A DNA stretch of 64,000 nt from contig NZ_FRBX01000002.1 of the NCBI RefSeq assembly GCF_900142715.1, positions 372,001 through 436,000 of the forward strand, given 5' to 3'. Below the pieces are notes generated by a model. The model did no database searches and was not told where the DNA came from. It was given only the letters and a program-made list of their open reading frames with translations. Shown here piece after piece: positions 9,054 through 17,067 of this stretch; position 1 is the first letter of the stretch, and each line of letters starts with the position of its first letter. Source of the stretch: Flavobacterium pectinovorum. GTDB taxonomy: Bacteria; Bacteroidota; Bacteroidia; Flavobacteriales; Flavobacteriaceae. The position numbers and the translations under genes were made by a program.

Positions 9054-10730
9054 TTATTTCTTTTTTGATGCTGCTTCATCCTCTTTTAGCTTAGGAAGTA
9101 CATTTTTCTCAATATATTTCTGTGCTTTAATATCTTTCATAGCCTCTTCCATAATTGTATAAGCTGAGAAGCTTGGCGGAATTGATCTTGGCGGATATTC
9201 TTTAAATGTTTCTGCAAATACAACTACATCTTGTATTGCGCCATACATTAGCTGAACGTGATTCAACTGCCACTCCCAAAAACTATTCGAAGTGATATCG
9301 GCTCTTTCAAAAGGATCTTGGTACAAATTGAATATTTTTTGTAGGCGCAGTTTAGTAAAAGGTTCTGCCCAAACTCCCATTGTACCTCCCAAACGTTGTT
9401 CTGCAAAAACATATTTATAATCACCTTCTCTCAAACCAACCAATAAGCCATCATCATCTGTATAAAAGAATTTATCTCTGGCACTTTTTTGCGTTTTGCC
9501 ACGTAAAAAATTACTTTGATCAAAGCCATCTAAATGCACTTTGTAATTTTTTCCGTTTGCACTGTAACCCTTTAAAAGTTTATTAGTTAAGTCTGGTTCA
9601 CCTGCAATTGATGCTAAAGTTGGAATCCAGTCATTGTGAGACATTAATTCAGTTGTAACTTGTCCCGGTTTAATTACTCCCGGCCAACGTACTAAACATG
9701 GAACACGGTACGCACCTTCCCAGTTAGTATTTTTTTCTGAGCGAAAAGGCGTCATCGCACCATCAGGCCATGTATTCATATGAGGACCATTATCTGTAGA
9801 ATAAACTACAATCGTATTATCAGCAATTCCTAAATCATCTAATGCTTTTAAGATATCTCCAATTGTTAAATCGTGCTCGATCATACCATCAATATATTCA
9901 CTGTCTCCATGAGTATATTTTCCTCTATGTTCTGCTCTAACGTGTGTACGAAGGTGCATACGTGTAGCATTGAACCAACAGAAAAATGGTTTCCCGGCAG
10001 CGGTTTGTCTTTTAATAAAATCGATTGCTGCTGCAGATGTTTCATCATCTACAGTTTCCATTCTTTTTTTAGTAAGAGGGCCCGTATCTTCTATTCTTTG
10101 TTTTCCAACTCTTCCAAATCGAGGATCTGTGGTTGCATCATCAACATTTGTTGCAGTACATTTTAATACTCCTCTAGGTCCAAATCTTTTCAAATATTCA
10201 GCATCTTTAGGGTAATCCGGCAATTCCGGTTCTTCTTCGGCATTTAAGTGATACAGATTTCCAAAAAATTCGTCAAAACCATTTACTGTTGGTAAGCTTT
10301 CGTTTCGGTCACCAACGTGATTTTTACCAAACTGTCCTGTAACATATCCTAAGTTTTTCATAATTCCGCCAATAGATGGATCTAATTGGCTCATTCCCAT
10401 AGGTGCTCCCGGAAAACCTACCTTTGTAAGTCCGGTACGAAGACCATGCTGTCCTGTTAATAAAGCAGCACGTCCGGCAGTACAGCTTTGTTCTCCATAA
10501 TAATGTAAAAAACGTAATCCTTCGTTTGCCAGACGATCAATATTAGGTGTAGTATATCCCATTATACCATCACTGTAAGCACTTATATTAGTGGTTCCAA
10601 TGTCATCTCCCCAAAGTATTAGGATATTGGGCTTTTTTGAATTCTGCGCCTGAATTTCAACTACTGAAAAACATATTAATGCAAATAACATTGCATTCTT
10701 AAATCTCCATTTAAAATTTATTTGTTTCAT
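9054..10730 (-). CDS. Secreted sulfatase (arylsulfatase family, type I)
   Basis: The 558-residue protein has a signal peptide (about 1-29, ending IQAQ) and a sulfatase domain. Metal ligands include Asp42-Asp43 (LWGDDIG) and Asp313-Asn314 (YSTDNGPH), with Lys136 and His138 in GQFGKNHVG. The active-site sequence is CTAGR (Cys83 to Arg87) instead of the usual CxPSR; the Cys would be converted to formylglycine by a maturation enzyme not encoded in this window. The enzyme should hydrolyse a sulfate ester in the periplasm or outside the cell. It is the first gene of a five-gene minus-strand run ending with DUF2252. The substrate cannot be read from sequence. Confidence 0.93.
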   Translation of the reverse strand: MKQINFKWRFKNAMLFALICFSVVEIQAQNSKKPNILILWGDDIGTTNISAYSDGIMGYTTPNIDRLANEGLRFLHYYGEQSCTAGRAALLTGQHGLRTGLTKVGFPGAPMGMSQLDPSIGGIMKNLGYVTGQFGKNHVGDRNESLPTVNGFDEFFGNLYHLNAEEEPELPDYPKDAEYLKRFGPRGVLKCTATNVDDATTDPRFGRVGKQRIEDTGPLTKKRMETVDDETSAAAIDFIKRQTAAGKPFFCWFNATRMHLRTHVRAEHRGKYTHGDSEYIDGMIEHDLTIGDILKALDDLGIADNTIVVYSTDNGPHMNTWPDGAMTPFRSEKNTNWEGAYRVPCLVRWPGVIKPGQVTTELMSHNDWIPTLASIAGEPDLTNKLLKGYSANGKNYKVHLDGFDQSNFLRGKTQKSARDKFFYTDDDGLLVGLREGDYKYVFAEQRLGGTMGVWAEPFTKLRLQKIFNLYQDPFERADITSNSFWEWQLNHVQLMYGAIQDVVVFAETFKEYPPRSIPPSFSAYTIMEEAMKDIKAQKYIEKNVLPKLKEDEAASKKK

Positions 10731-10968
10731 GGTAATAAAAATTTATTAATAATCTTTTTGTATATATGGTAATGTGTAAATCAGAGAATAATTTCTTAAG
10801 TAATGCTAAAAAAAAATGTGTTCTTGTCTAGTGAAATACAGATTGATTATTTACATATTATTTCGAAAAATTGAACAAGAAATTTCTTAACTTTTTTTTA
10901 AGTATCTCAAAATTAATTAATAAAAAACCGAAAAATTGTATCGAAAGAGGTTCAGGTTGTTTCATTTT

Positions 10969-10990
10969 ATAAAATGAAACGACATAAATG
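10969..10990. promoter_or_regulatory. Perfect 22-bp palindrome, possible operator
   Basis: The half-site is GTTTCATTTTA, repeated as an exact inverted copy with no spacer. It lies about 240 bp upstream of the sulfatase start. Perfect symmetry of this length suggests a dimeric regulator site; the function is inferred. Confidence 0.4.
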
Positions 10991-11056
10991 CTTTATTTAG
11001 TTGCATTTTCACATTCTGTAAAAATAAAAAAGGGGACAAAGCAAAAAAGAGTAGAA

Positions 11057-11115
11057 AAAACACTTTATCAATCGGAAGACTATATCTATAAATTCAGATT
11101 GTGATATAGTGTTTT
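11057..11115. repeat. Inverted repeat hairpin in sulfatase-pyk gap
   Basis: Arms AAAACACTTTATCAATC and GATTGTGATATAGTGTTTT pair with one mismatch and a small bulge. T-rich sequence flanks both ends on the relevant strands, so it could end a transcript in either direction or belong to a small RNA. Confidence 0.4.
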
Positions 11116-11148
11116 AATTTTAAAAAATAAAAAAGTATTTAACGCAAA

Positions 11149-11171
11149 AAAGCCATCAAATTGATGGCTTT
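11149..11171 (-). terminator. Terminator after pyk
   Basis: Stem AAAGCCATC / GATGGCTTT with a 5-base loop, followed by TTTTTT on the minus strand, 23 bp past the pyk stop. Confidence 0.8.
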
Positions 11172-11193
11172 TATTTTATTTTCAAAACGAAAA

Positions 11194-12624
11194 TTATTCT
11201 ATTTCAGAAACTCTCATGGTGTTAACCATTCCTTTATCTTTAATTGGCATTGCTGCAAGGTTAATTAAATAATCTCCTTTTGAAGCGTATCCTTTTTGAA
11301 CTGCAATTTCGTTAACATCAGTTACAGTATCATCTGTACTTTCGTCTTTATCGTAGAAGTATGATTTTACTCCCCACAATAAATTCAATTGCGTTAAGAT
11401 TCTTTTGTTTGAAGTAAATACTAAAATATGTGCTGATGGTCTCCACGCTGAAATCTGGAAAGCTGTATAACCACTATTTGTTAAAGTACAAATTGCTTTT
11501 GCTTTGATTTCATTTGCCAATAAAGCTGCCTGATGACAAACTGTTTTAGTAACAAAACGTTTTGTTTTAATTTGCGGTGTGTTTTGCGGAACCTGAATAA
11601 GTGGAGAATCTTCAACTGCCTCACAAATTTGAGTCATTTTTTGAATTACTTGTACAGGATAATTTCCTGTAGCAGTTTCTCCAGACAACATTACAGCATC
11701 TGCTCCATCCATTACTGAGTTAGCAACGTCATTTACTTCTGCTCTTGTTGGAGTTAAACTTGTAATCATTGTCTCCATCATTTGAGTAGCAACGATAACA
11801 GGAATTCTAGCCGTTTTTGCTCTGCGAATCAAATCTTTTTGTACCAATGGAACTTCGTGTGCAGGAAGTTCAACTCCTAAATCTCCACGGGCAACCATAA
11901 GGCCATCACAATAAGCAATAATTTTATCTATATTTTCAAGTGCTTCCGGCATTTCAATTTTTGCAACAATTGGAATTTTGTACTCAGAATGCTTAGCAAT
12001 TAATTCTTGTAAATCTTGTAAATCACGAGGTGTTTTTACAAACGAAAGCGCAATCCAGTCTACTTTTTGTTCAATAGCAAAAATAGCATCTGCAATATCT
12101 TTTTCAGTTAAAGCCGGTAAAGAGATTTTAGTGTTTGGTAAATTAACTCCTTTTTTAGATTTTAATTCTCCACCCTGAATTACTTTAGCAACAACTTCAG
12201 TTTTTTTATCAGTAGAAATAATTTCAAAAATAAGTTTTCCGTCATCAAGCAAAATACGCTCTCCAGGATTCACATCATTTGGAAAGTTTTGGTATTTCAT
12301 GAACACTTTTTGTGCTGTTCCTAAAATATCTTCTGCAGTTGTAAAAGTAATTAAATCACCATCGTGTACAACAGTTCCTTCTTCCATTACACCAACTCTA
12401 AGTTTTGGTCCCTGTAAATCCCCAAGGATTGCAGTTGTATAACCAAACTCGTCGTTTAAGCCTCTAATGATATTAATTTTGTCTTTTACTCCTTCGTAAT
12501 CTGCATGCGAAAAATTGATTCTAAACACATTAACCCCTGCTTCGATCATATCCTTGATAATCTCTCTCGTACTACATGCAGGCCCAAGTGTAGCTACAAT
12601 TTTAGTTTTTTTGTTTGTTAGCAT
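11194..12624 (-). CDS. pyk: Pyruvate kinase
   Basis: The 476-residue protein catalyses phosphoenolpyruvate plus ADP to pyruvate plus ATP, the last step of glycolysis. It starts with the family opening TKIVATLGPAC and contains VNVFRINFSHAD, the substrate and metal-binding segment IPIVAKIEMPEALENID, and MVARGDLGVELP. The length is standard for bacterial enzymes. It begins 5 bp after the IPExxxVDY gene and is followed by a clear terminator, so it closes an operon that starts at a promoter near 13138. This pairing is familiar from flavobacterial genomes. Confidence 0.97.
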   Translation of the reverse strand: MLTNKKTKIVATLGPACSTREIIKDMIEAGVNVFRINFSHADYEGVKDKINIIRGLNDEFGYTTAILGDLQGPKLRVGVMEEGTVVHDGDLITFTTAEDILGTAQKVFMKYQNFPNDVNPGERILLDDGKLIFEIISTDKKTEVVAKVIQGGELKSKKGVNLPNTKISLPALTEKDIADAIFAIEQKVDWIALSFVKTPRDLQDLQELIAKHSEYKIPIVAKIEMPEALENIDKIIAYCDGLMVARGDLGVELPAHEVPLVQKDLIRRAKTARIPVIVATQMMETMITSLTPTRAEVNDVANSVMDGADAVMLSGETATGNYPVQVIQKMTQICEAVEDSPLIQVPQNTPQIKTKRFVTKTVCHQAALLANEIKAKAICTLTNSGYTAFQISAWRPSAHILVFTSNKRILTQLNLLWGVKSYFYDKDESTDDTVTDVNEIAVQKGYASKGDYLINLAAMPIKDKGMVNTMRVSEIE

Positions 12625-12629
12625 TTTTT

Positions 12630-13118
12630 TTAAAAAATTAAATTGTTCTTTGATTTTATTTTATTGGTATCAACAACATAAATAGCTGCGATGCTCTCGA
12701 TGGTATTTAATTGTTGTTGAATTTCTGAAAAATCAATAGCCTCTTCACTATTCTCTATTTTCAGGAAAAAATCCACCTTTTTAAATTCAGGAAGTAAATG
12801 AATTGTTGTTGAAACCTCACTTGTTTCATTGGAAAACAAATTCTGGAAATCATTTGTACTCACTGAAATGATTTCATTTTTATTCTGAATCAGATTCCAT
12901 GTAACGGCTTTCTCAGAATCATAATAATAAAACCTAGAAAAATTTGCCTCACCTTCCTTAGTTTGAGCATGGATCTCGTTTTTGCTCTTACTTAAGTTGA
13001 TCGGAAGTTTTTTATTGATAAAATAGGCTAATCTATAATCTTCTATCGAAGTATGAATTGCCATTAAATAATAATCAATTTCGTCAAATTCGTCTAAATC
13101 CAATCTATGAATTGCCAT
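12630..13118 (-). CDS. IPExxxVDY family protein
   Basis: The 162-residue cytoplasmic protein belongs to a Bacteroidota family named for its motif. Here the motif reads LPEFKKVDFFLKI (about residues 108-120), so Leu replaces Ile and Phe replaces Tyr. The N-terminus (LDEFDEIDYYLMAIHTSIEDYRLAYFINK) is the other conserved part. The function is unknown; its constant place next to pyk and rnc is the main clue. It is 5 bp upstream of pyk, and a promoter with good TTG and TATATTTA elements lies just upstream of it. Confidence 0.88.
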   Translation of the reverse strand: MAIHRLDLDEFDEIDYYLMAIHTSIEDYRLAYFINKKLPINLSKSKNEIHAQTKEGEANFSRFYYYDSEKAVTWNLIQNKNEIISVSTNDFQNLFSNETSEVSTTIHLLPEFKKVDFFLKIENSEEAIDFSEIQQQLNTIESIAAIYVVDTNKIKSKNNLIF

Positions 13119-13137
13119 ATCATGAAAAATCTAGGTG

Positions 13138-13166
13138 TAAATATACTATTTCTATTGGAGCATCAA
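13138..13166 (-). promoter_or_regulatory. Bacteroidota-type promoter for IPExxxVDY-pyk
   Basis: On the minus strand TTG (13164-13166) is followed after 18 bp by TATATTTA (13138-13145), one mismatch from TAnnTTTG. It lies about 20 bp upstream of the start codon. Confidence 0.55.
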
Positions 13167-13243
13167 TAGTTAAGACGCGGTTGTTTTTGTTAATTTATAA
13201 ACGAAAACGTTATAGCTTTAAGAAAGTTAAAGCATTTTTGTGG

Positions 13244-13984
13244 TTATTTCTTATCTATTTTTTCCTGAAAAGCAAAATAAGCTCTTTGCGATGCCTTTTC
13301 TTCAGCCTTCTTTTTTGAAGTAGCTCTTGCTCTAGCAATTACTTTATCGTCTATACTTAATTTTACACCAAATAAGCGTTGTCCGTCTATACCATTATCT
13401 TCAAAAATATCATAATGAAAGATTCTCTTTTCTTTCTGACACCATTCGATAACCAAACTTTTATAACTAATTACTTTTCCTTCAAGTCTTGCGATGTCAA
13501 CATAAGGTGTAATGACTCTTTTTTGGATAAACTTTTCGCAAAACGCATAACCGCGGTCTAAGTAGATAGCACCAACAAGTGATTCAAAAATATTACCATG
13601 AATATTTTCTCCAAAATGCTGTACTGGTACTTTGCTCTCTACAAACCTAACCAGATTTAAGTCTTTACCTAATTCATTCAAATGCTCACGACTTACAATT
13701 TTAGAACGCATTTTGGTTAAATAGCCCTCATCTCCATTTGGTGCTTTGTTAAACAAATGTGCAGCAATCACGGCACTTAACATGGCATCACCTAAAAATT
13801 CTAGTCTTTCATAATTTATCGCATTTCCTTGCTCATCCAATTTGTTTGAAGATCGATGCGTAAATGCTTTCTTATAAAAATCTATGGAAACAGGCTGAAA
13901 ACCAAGTATTTTCTGAATAGTGTCAAAAAAAATCCCGTCTTCTTGAGAACGGGATTTTGAAAATATTTTTTTGATAATATTCAT
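13244..13984 (-). CDS. rnc: Ribonuclease III
   Basis: The 246-residue enzyme cleaves double-stranded RNA in rRNA and mRNA processing. The signature ERLEFLGDAML carries the catalytic acidic residues in the RNase III domain (about 20-150), with a second acidic site in NIFESLVGAIYLDRG. A double-stranded-RNA-binding domain fills the C-terminus (about 165-240, ending in KKKAEEKASQRAY). I use the ATG at 13984; a TTG two codons upstream is also in frame. The start is 8 bp after the fabF stop, so translation is probably coupled within acpP-fabF-rnc. Confidence 0.96.
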   Translation of the reverse strand: MNIIKKIFSKSRSQEDGIFFDTIQKILGFQPVSIDFYKKAFTHRSSNKLDEQGNAINYERLEFLGDAMLSAVIAAHLFNKAPNGDEGYLTKMRSKIVSREHLNELGKDLNLVRFVESKVPVQHFGENIHGNIFESLVGAIYLDRGYAFCEKFIQKRVITPYVDIARLEGKVISYKSLVIEWCQKEKRIFHYDIFEDNGIDGQRLFGVKLSIDDKVIARARATSKKKAEEKASQRAYFAFQEKIDKK

Positions 13985-13992
13985 AGACAAAA

Positions 13993-15246
13993 CTAGTCAA
14001 CTAATTTTTTAAACAATACACAAGCATTGTGTCCACCAAAACCAAACGTATTACTCATCGCAACATTTACCTCTCTTTTTTGAGGTTTGTTAAGAGTAAG
14101 GTTTAAGGCAGGATCAATGTTTTCATCAACAACGGTATGGTTAATCGTTGGAGGAACAAGGCTGTGTTGCATTGCTAAAATAGAAGCAATAGCTTCAATA
14201 GCTCCTGCAGCACCAAGTAAGTGTCCTGTCATTGATTTTGTCGAGTTGATATTGATATTTTTTGCATGATCACCAAAAACAGCGCTGATTGCTTTTAATT
14301 CGGCAACATCTCCTAATGGAGTAGAAGTTCCATGAGTATTGATGTGATCAACATCTTCAGGATTCATTCCAGCATCTCTTAATGTATTTTTCATTACTGC
14401 AATAACTCCAATTCCTTCCGGATGTGGAGCTGTTAAATGATAAGCATCAGATGACATTCCGCCTCCGCCAACTTCGCAATAAATTTTTGCGCCTCTGGCT
14501 TTAGCATGTTCATATTCTTCAAGAACCAAAGCTCCTGCCCCTTCTCCTAACACAAAACCATCTCTGGTTGCATCAAAAGGTCTCGAAGCTGTTTCCGGAC
14601 TTTCGTTTCTTGTTGATAAAGCATGCATAGAGTTAAAACCTCCCATACCTGCAATAGTAATAGCGGCTTCTGAACCACCAGATACAATTACATCACACAT
14701 TCCTAAACGAATGTAGTTGAAAGCATCAATTAAAGCATTTGCAGAAGATGCACATGCAGAAACAGTAGTATAATTTGGACCCATATAACCATTACGCATC
14801 GAAATGTGTGCTGGTGCAATATCGGCAATCATTTTAGGGATAAAAAACGGATTGAATTTTGGTGTTCCGTCTCCTTTAGCATAATAAATAACTTCTTCCT
14901 GAAAAGTTTCTAAACCTCCAATTCCTGCTCCCCAGATAACACCAACTCTTGTTTTGTCGACATTATCATTAGTAAGTCCGGCATCTTTAATAGCTTCATC
15001 ACTTGCAGCAACTGCATATTGAGCGAATTTATCTAATCTACGAGATTCCTTGCGATCCATGTAATCTTCAATGTTGAAGTTTTTTACTTCGCAGGCAAAT
15101 TTCGTTTTATGCTTCTCTGTATCATAATACGTGATAGGAGCGGCTCCGCTAACTCCATTCACAAGTGCCTCCCAGTAATCCTGGATATTATTCCCGATCG
15201 GAGTAAGAGCACCTAATCCTGTTACAACAACTCGCTTTAACGTCAT
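13993..15246 (-). CDS. fabF: Beta-ketoacyl-ACP synthase II
   Basis: The 417-residue enzyme condenses malonyl-ACP with acyl-ACP in fatty-acid elongation. The catalytic Cys is in TVSACASSANALIDAF (about residue 164), and the two catalytic His are in NTHGTSTPLGD (about 304) and STKSMTGHLLGAAGAIE (about 341). The C-terminal NTFGFGGHNACVLF is typical of the family. It lies between acpP (237 bp upstream) and rnc (8 bp downstream), the standard flavobacterial arrangement that ties the synthase to its carrier protein. Confidence 0.97.
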   Translation of the reverse strand: MTLKRVVVTGLGALTPIGNNIQDYWEALVNGVSGAAPITYYDTEKHKTKFACEVKNFNIEDYMDRKESRRLDKFAQYAVAASDEAIKDAGLTNDNVDKTRVGVIWGAGIGGLETFQEEVIYYAKGDGTPKFNPFFIPKMIADIAPAHISMRNGYMGPNYTTVSACASSANALIDAFNYIRLGMCDVIVSGGSEAAITIAGMGGFNSMHALSTRNESPETASRPFDATRDGFVLGEGAGALVLEEYEHAKARGAKIYCEVGGGGMSSDAYHLTAPHPEGIGVIAVMKNTLRDAGMNPEDVDHINTHGTSTPLGDVAELKAISAVFGDHAKNININSTKSMTGHLLGAAGAIEAIASILAMQHSLVPPTINHTVVDENIDPALNLTLNKPQKREVNVAMSNTFGFGGHNACVLFKKLVD

Positions 15247-15380
15247 AAATATGTATTTTGTACTTTAAACAAATAAAACCCACGCTTTCTTAATTGTATT
15301 GTTACTTAAGAGCCATGGGAATTACAATATAAATATATCTTTTTGATTGAAAATCAATCGAAATTTAAATTTTAAAAAAA

Positions 15381-15484
15381 TAATAACACCCGATCCTTAG
15401 AAATTTCAAAAATCAAAAGTCAAATTCCAATTGGAATTTGGAATTTCAAAAATTGGTATTTTTAGAAACCGGGTGCAGTATTAT
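15381..15484 (-). repeat. Long imperfect inverted repeat between acpP and fabF
   Basis: The outer arms (TAATAACACCCG at the left and the reverse complement of CGGGTGCAGTATTA at the right) extend inward through TTAGAAA / TTTCTAA-like pairs. An inner palindrome AAATTCCAATTGGAATTT (15423-15440) sits in the middle. It could attenuate or process the acpP-fabF transcript, letting acpP be expressed more than fabF. The role is inferred. Confidence 0.5.
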
Positions 15485-15720
15485 TATTTTTTAGCTTCCT
15501 CGATATAAGAAATAGCTTGACCAACAGTAGCAATGTTTTCTGCTTGATCGTCTGGAATTTGAATATCAAATTCTTTTTCGAATTCCATAATAAGCTCAAC
15601 AGTGTCTAATGAGTCAGCTCCTAAATCATTAGTGAAGCTTGCTTCTGTTACAACTTCGTTTTCGTCAACACCTAATTTGTCTACGATAATCGCTTTTACT
15701 CTTGATGCAATGTCTGACAT
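15484..15720 (-). CDS. acpP: Acyl carrier protein
   Basis: The 78-residue acidic protein carries growing fatty acids on a phosphopantetheine arm. The attachment site is Ser37 in [18 protein letters not shown], the canonical DSL motif. Length and charge are typical. It is followed by fabF on the same strand after a hairpin-rich 237-bp gap and has a strong Bacteroidota promoter immediately upstream. It is divergent from purN. Confidence 0.98.
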   Translation of the reverse strand: MSDIASRVKAIIVDKLGVDENEVVTEASFTNDLGADSLDTVELIMEFEKEFDIQIPDDQAENIATVGQAISYIEEAKK

Positions 15721-15750
15721 AATCTTTAATTTTAGAATTTAATTTGTTGG

Positions 15751-15779
15751 CAAAAATAAAAAACTTTATTTTAAAACAA
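15751..15779 (-). promoter_or_regulatory. Bacteroidota-type promoter for acpP
   Basis: On the minus strand TTG (15777-15779) is followed after 18 bp by TATTTTTG (15751-15758), an exact TAnnTTTG match, about 30 bp upstream of the acpP start. Confidence 0.75.
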
Positions 15780-15895
15780 CTATTTAGTTTATAAATGTGA
15801 TACTAATTTATAAAATTAATTTCAAGAAAGCCCTTTTAATACTATTTATTTTCGATTTTTATTCCGTTTTTTGTATTCTCAAAATAAATCATATT

Positions 15896-16459
15896 ATGAA
15901 AAAAATTGTTGTTTTTGCCTCAGGATCAGGAACTAATGCAGAAAATATTATAAAGTATTTTTCAAAAACTAAAATTGCAAAAGTTGTTTCTGTATTTACC
16001 AATAATGCTGCGGCAAAAGTCATCGAAAGAGCAAAAAATCATCAAATTCCTGTCGAAATCTTCTCAAAAAATGAACTTTTGGAGCGAAACGTACTACAAA
16101 AAATACAAAAAATCGATCCGGATCTGATAGTTTTGGCTGGCTTTTTACTCAAGTTCCCCGAAAACATAATTGAACAATATCCAAACAAAATTATAAACAT
16201 ACATCCGGCGCTTTTACCTAATTATGGAGGTAAGGGAATGTATGGAATGCACATACACAGAGCTATAATTAATAATAAGGAAAAAGAAACCGGAATCTCT
16301 ATTCATTATGTAAATGAAAATTATGATGAAGGCGGCATTATTTTTCAGAAAAATGTAGTTCTAACAGAAGATGACACACCAGAAACGGTGGCTGAAAAGA
16401 TTCACGAACTGGAACAAAAGTATTTTCCAGAGATTATTCAGACTATATTGGAAAAATAA
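15896..16459 (+). CDS. purN: Phosphoribosylglycinamide formyltransferase
   Basis: The 187-residue enzyme transfers a formyl group from 10-formyltetrahydrofolate to GAR in purine synthesis. I start at the ATG at 15896 (KKIVVFASGSGTN follows), because the upstream in-frame extension to 15797 is a low-complexity hydrophobic stretch not found in the family. The active-site segment is INIHPALLPNYGGKGMYGMHIH, split here as INIHPALLPNYGG and KGMYGMHIH, with the folate-binding Asp further on in NENYDEGGIIFQ. It is divergent from acpP and precedes rnhA by 63 bp. Confidence 0.95.
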   Translation: MKKIVVFASGSGTNAENIIKYFSKTKIAKVVSVFTNNAAAKVIERAKNHQIPVEIFSKNELLERNVLQKIQKIDPDLIVLAGFLLKFPENIIEQYPNKIINIHPALLPNYGGKGMYGMHIHRAIINNKEKETGISIHYVNENYDEGGIIFQKNVVLTEDDTPETVAEKIHELEQKYFPEIIQTILEK

Positions 16460-16480
16460 ATTTCAGTTTTGGATAAGTTG

Positions 16481-16520
16481 AAAAATCTAAAATCTGAATT
16501 CAAAAATCTACAATCTAAAT
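16481..16520. repeat. Short direct repeat between purN and rnhA
   Basis: Two near-copies of AAAAATCTAAAATCT (AAAAATCTACAATCT in the second) lie in tandem. This looks like a minor intergenic repeat; no function is apparent. Confidence 0.45.
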
Positions 16521-16522
16521 AA

Positions 16523-17002
16523 ATGGATCACGAAGTACATATATATACTGATGGCGCTGCAAAAGGAAATCCCGGAAACGGTGGTTATGGCGTTGTGATG
16601 GAATTGGTTGGAACACCACATAAAAAAGAATTTTACGAAGGTTTTCGTTTGACCACTAATAACAGAATGGAGCTTTTGGCTGTAATTGTTGGTTTAGAAA
16701 AATTGAAAAATCCAAATATGAAGGTTTTGGTTATTTCAGATTCTAAATACGTAGTCGATTCTGTTTTAAAAAAATGGGTATTGGGCTGGGAGAAAAAGAA
16801 ATTTTCCGGACGAAAAAACCCTGATTTATGGAAACGCTTTTTAATTGTGTACCGCAAACATCAAGTCGATTTTAAATGGATTAAGGGTCACAACAATCAC
16901 CCTCAAAACGAACGCTGCGATCAATTGGCCGTTATGGCATCAATGCAGCCTAAACTTTCTGTTGACGAATATTACGAAAACATCGGTTCAAAAATGGATT
17001 AA
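16523..17002 (+). CDS. rnhA: Ribonuclease HI
   Basis: The 159-residue enzyme cuts the RNA strand of RNA-DNA hybrids. The catalytic acids appear in order: Asp10 in IYTDGAAKGNPGNGGYG, Glu in TNNRMELLAVI, Asp in VISDSKYVVDSV, and a late Asp in NERCDQLA. The basic segment between (VLKKWVLGWEKKKFSGRKNPDLW) corresponds to the substrate-binding handle, written here as positions about 90-112. It follows purN on the same strand and ends at a bidirectional terminator. Confidence 0.96.
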   Translation: MDHEVHIYTDGAAKGNPGNGGYGVVMELVGTPHKKEFYEGFRLTTNNRMELLAVIVGLEKLKNPNMKVLVISDSKYVVDSVLKKWVLGWEKKKFSGRKNPDLWKRFLIVYRKHQVDFKWIKGHNNHPQNERCDQLAVMASMQPKLSVDEYYENIGSKMD

Positions 17003-17006
17003 AAAA

Positions 17007-17044
17007 AATAACGTATCATGAAAACTGCTTCCTGATACGTTATT
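17007..17044. terminator. Bidirectional terminator between rnhA and DUF6249 gene
   Basis: Perfect 12-bp arms AATAACGTATCA (17007-17018) and TGATACGTTATT (17033-17044), loop 14 bases. The genes converge here, and A/T-rich flanks supply weak T-tracts on both strands. Confidence 0.75.
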
Positions 17045-17067
17045 CAAACTACTAACTTAAAAAAATC

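Larger units (their letters stand above)
10731..11193. other. Gene-free gap (463 bp) with several inverted repeats
   Basis: No coding frame is convincing. The gap holds a perfect palindrome (10969-10990), a long inverted repeat (11057-11115) and the pyk terminator (11149-11171). A lone minus-strand TAATTTTG (10908-10915) is a weak candidate -7 element for the sulfatase transcript. Confidence 0.6.

Noticed and set aside
13058..13318. Plus-strand open frame of 86 codons across the rnc/IPExxxVDY gap
   Set aside because: It overlaps the ends of two well-supported minus-strand genes and has a low-complexity Phe/Lys/Leu composition.
15797..15895. 33-residue N-terminal extension of PurN
   Set aside because: It is a hydrophobic low-complexity stretch in the divergent promoter gap; PurN proteins begin at the KKIVVFASGSGT segment.
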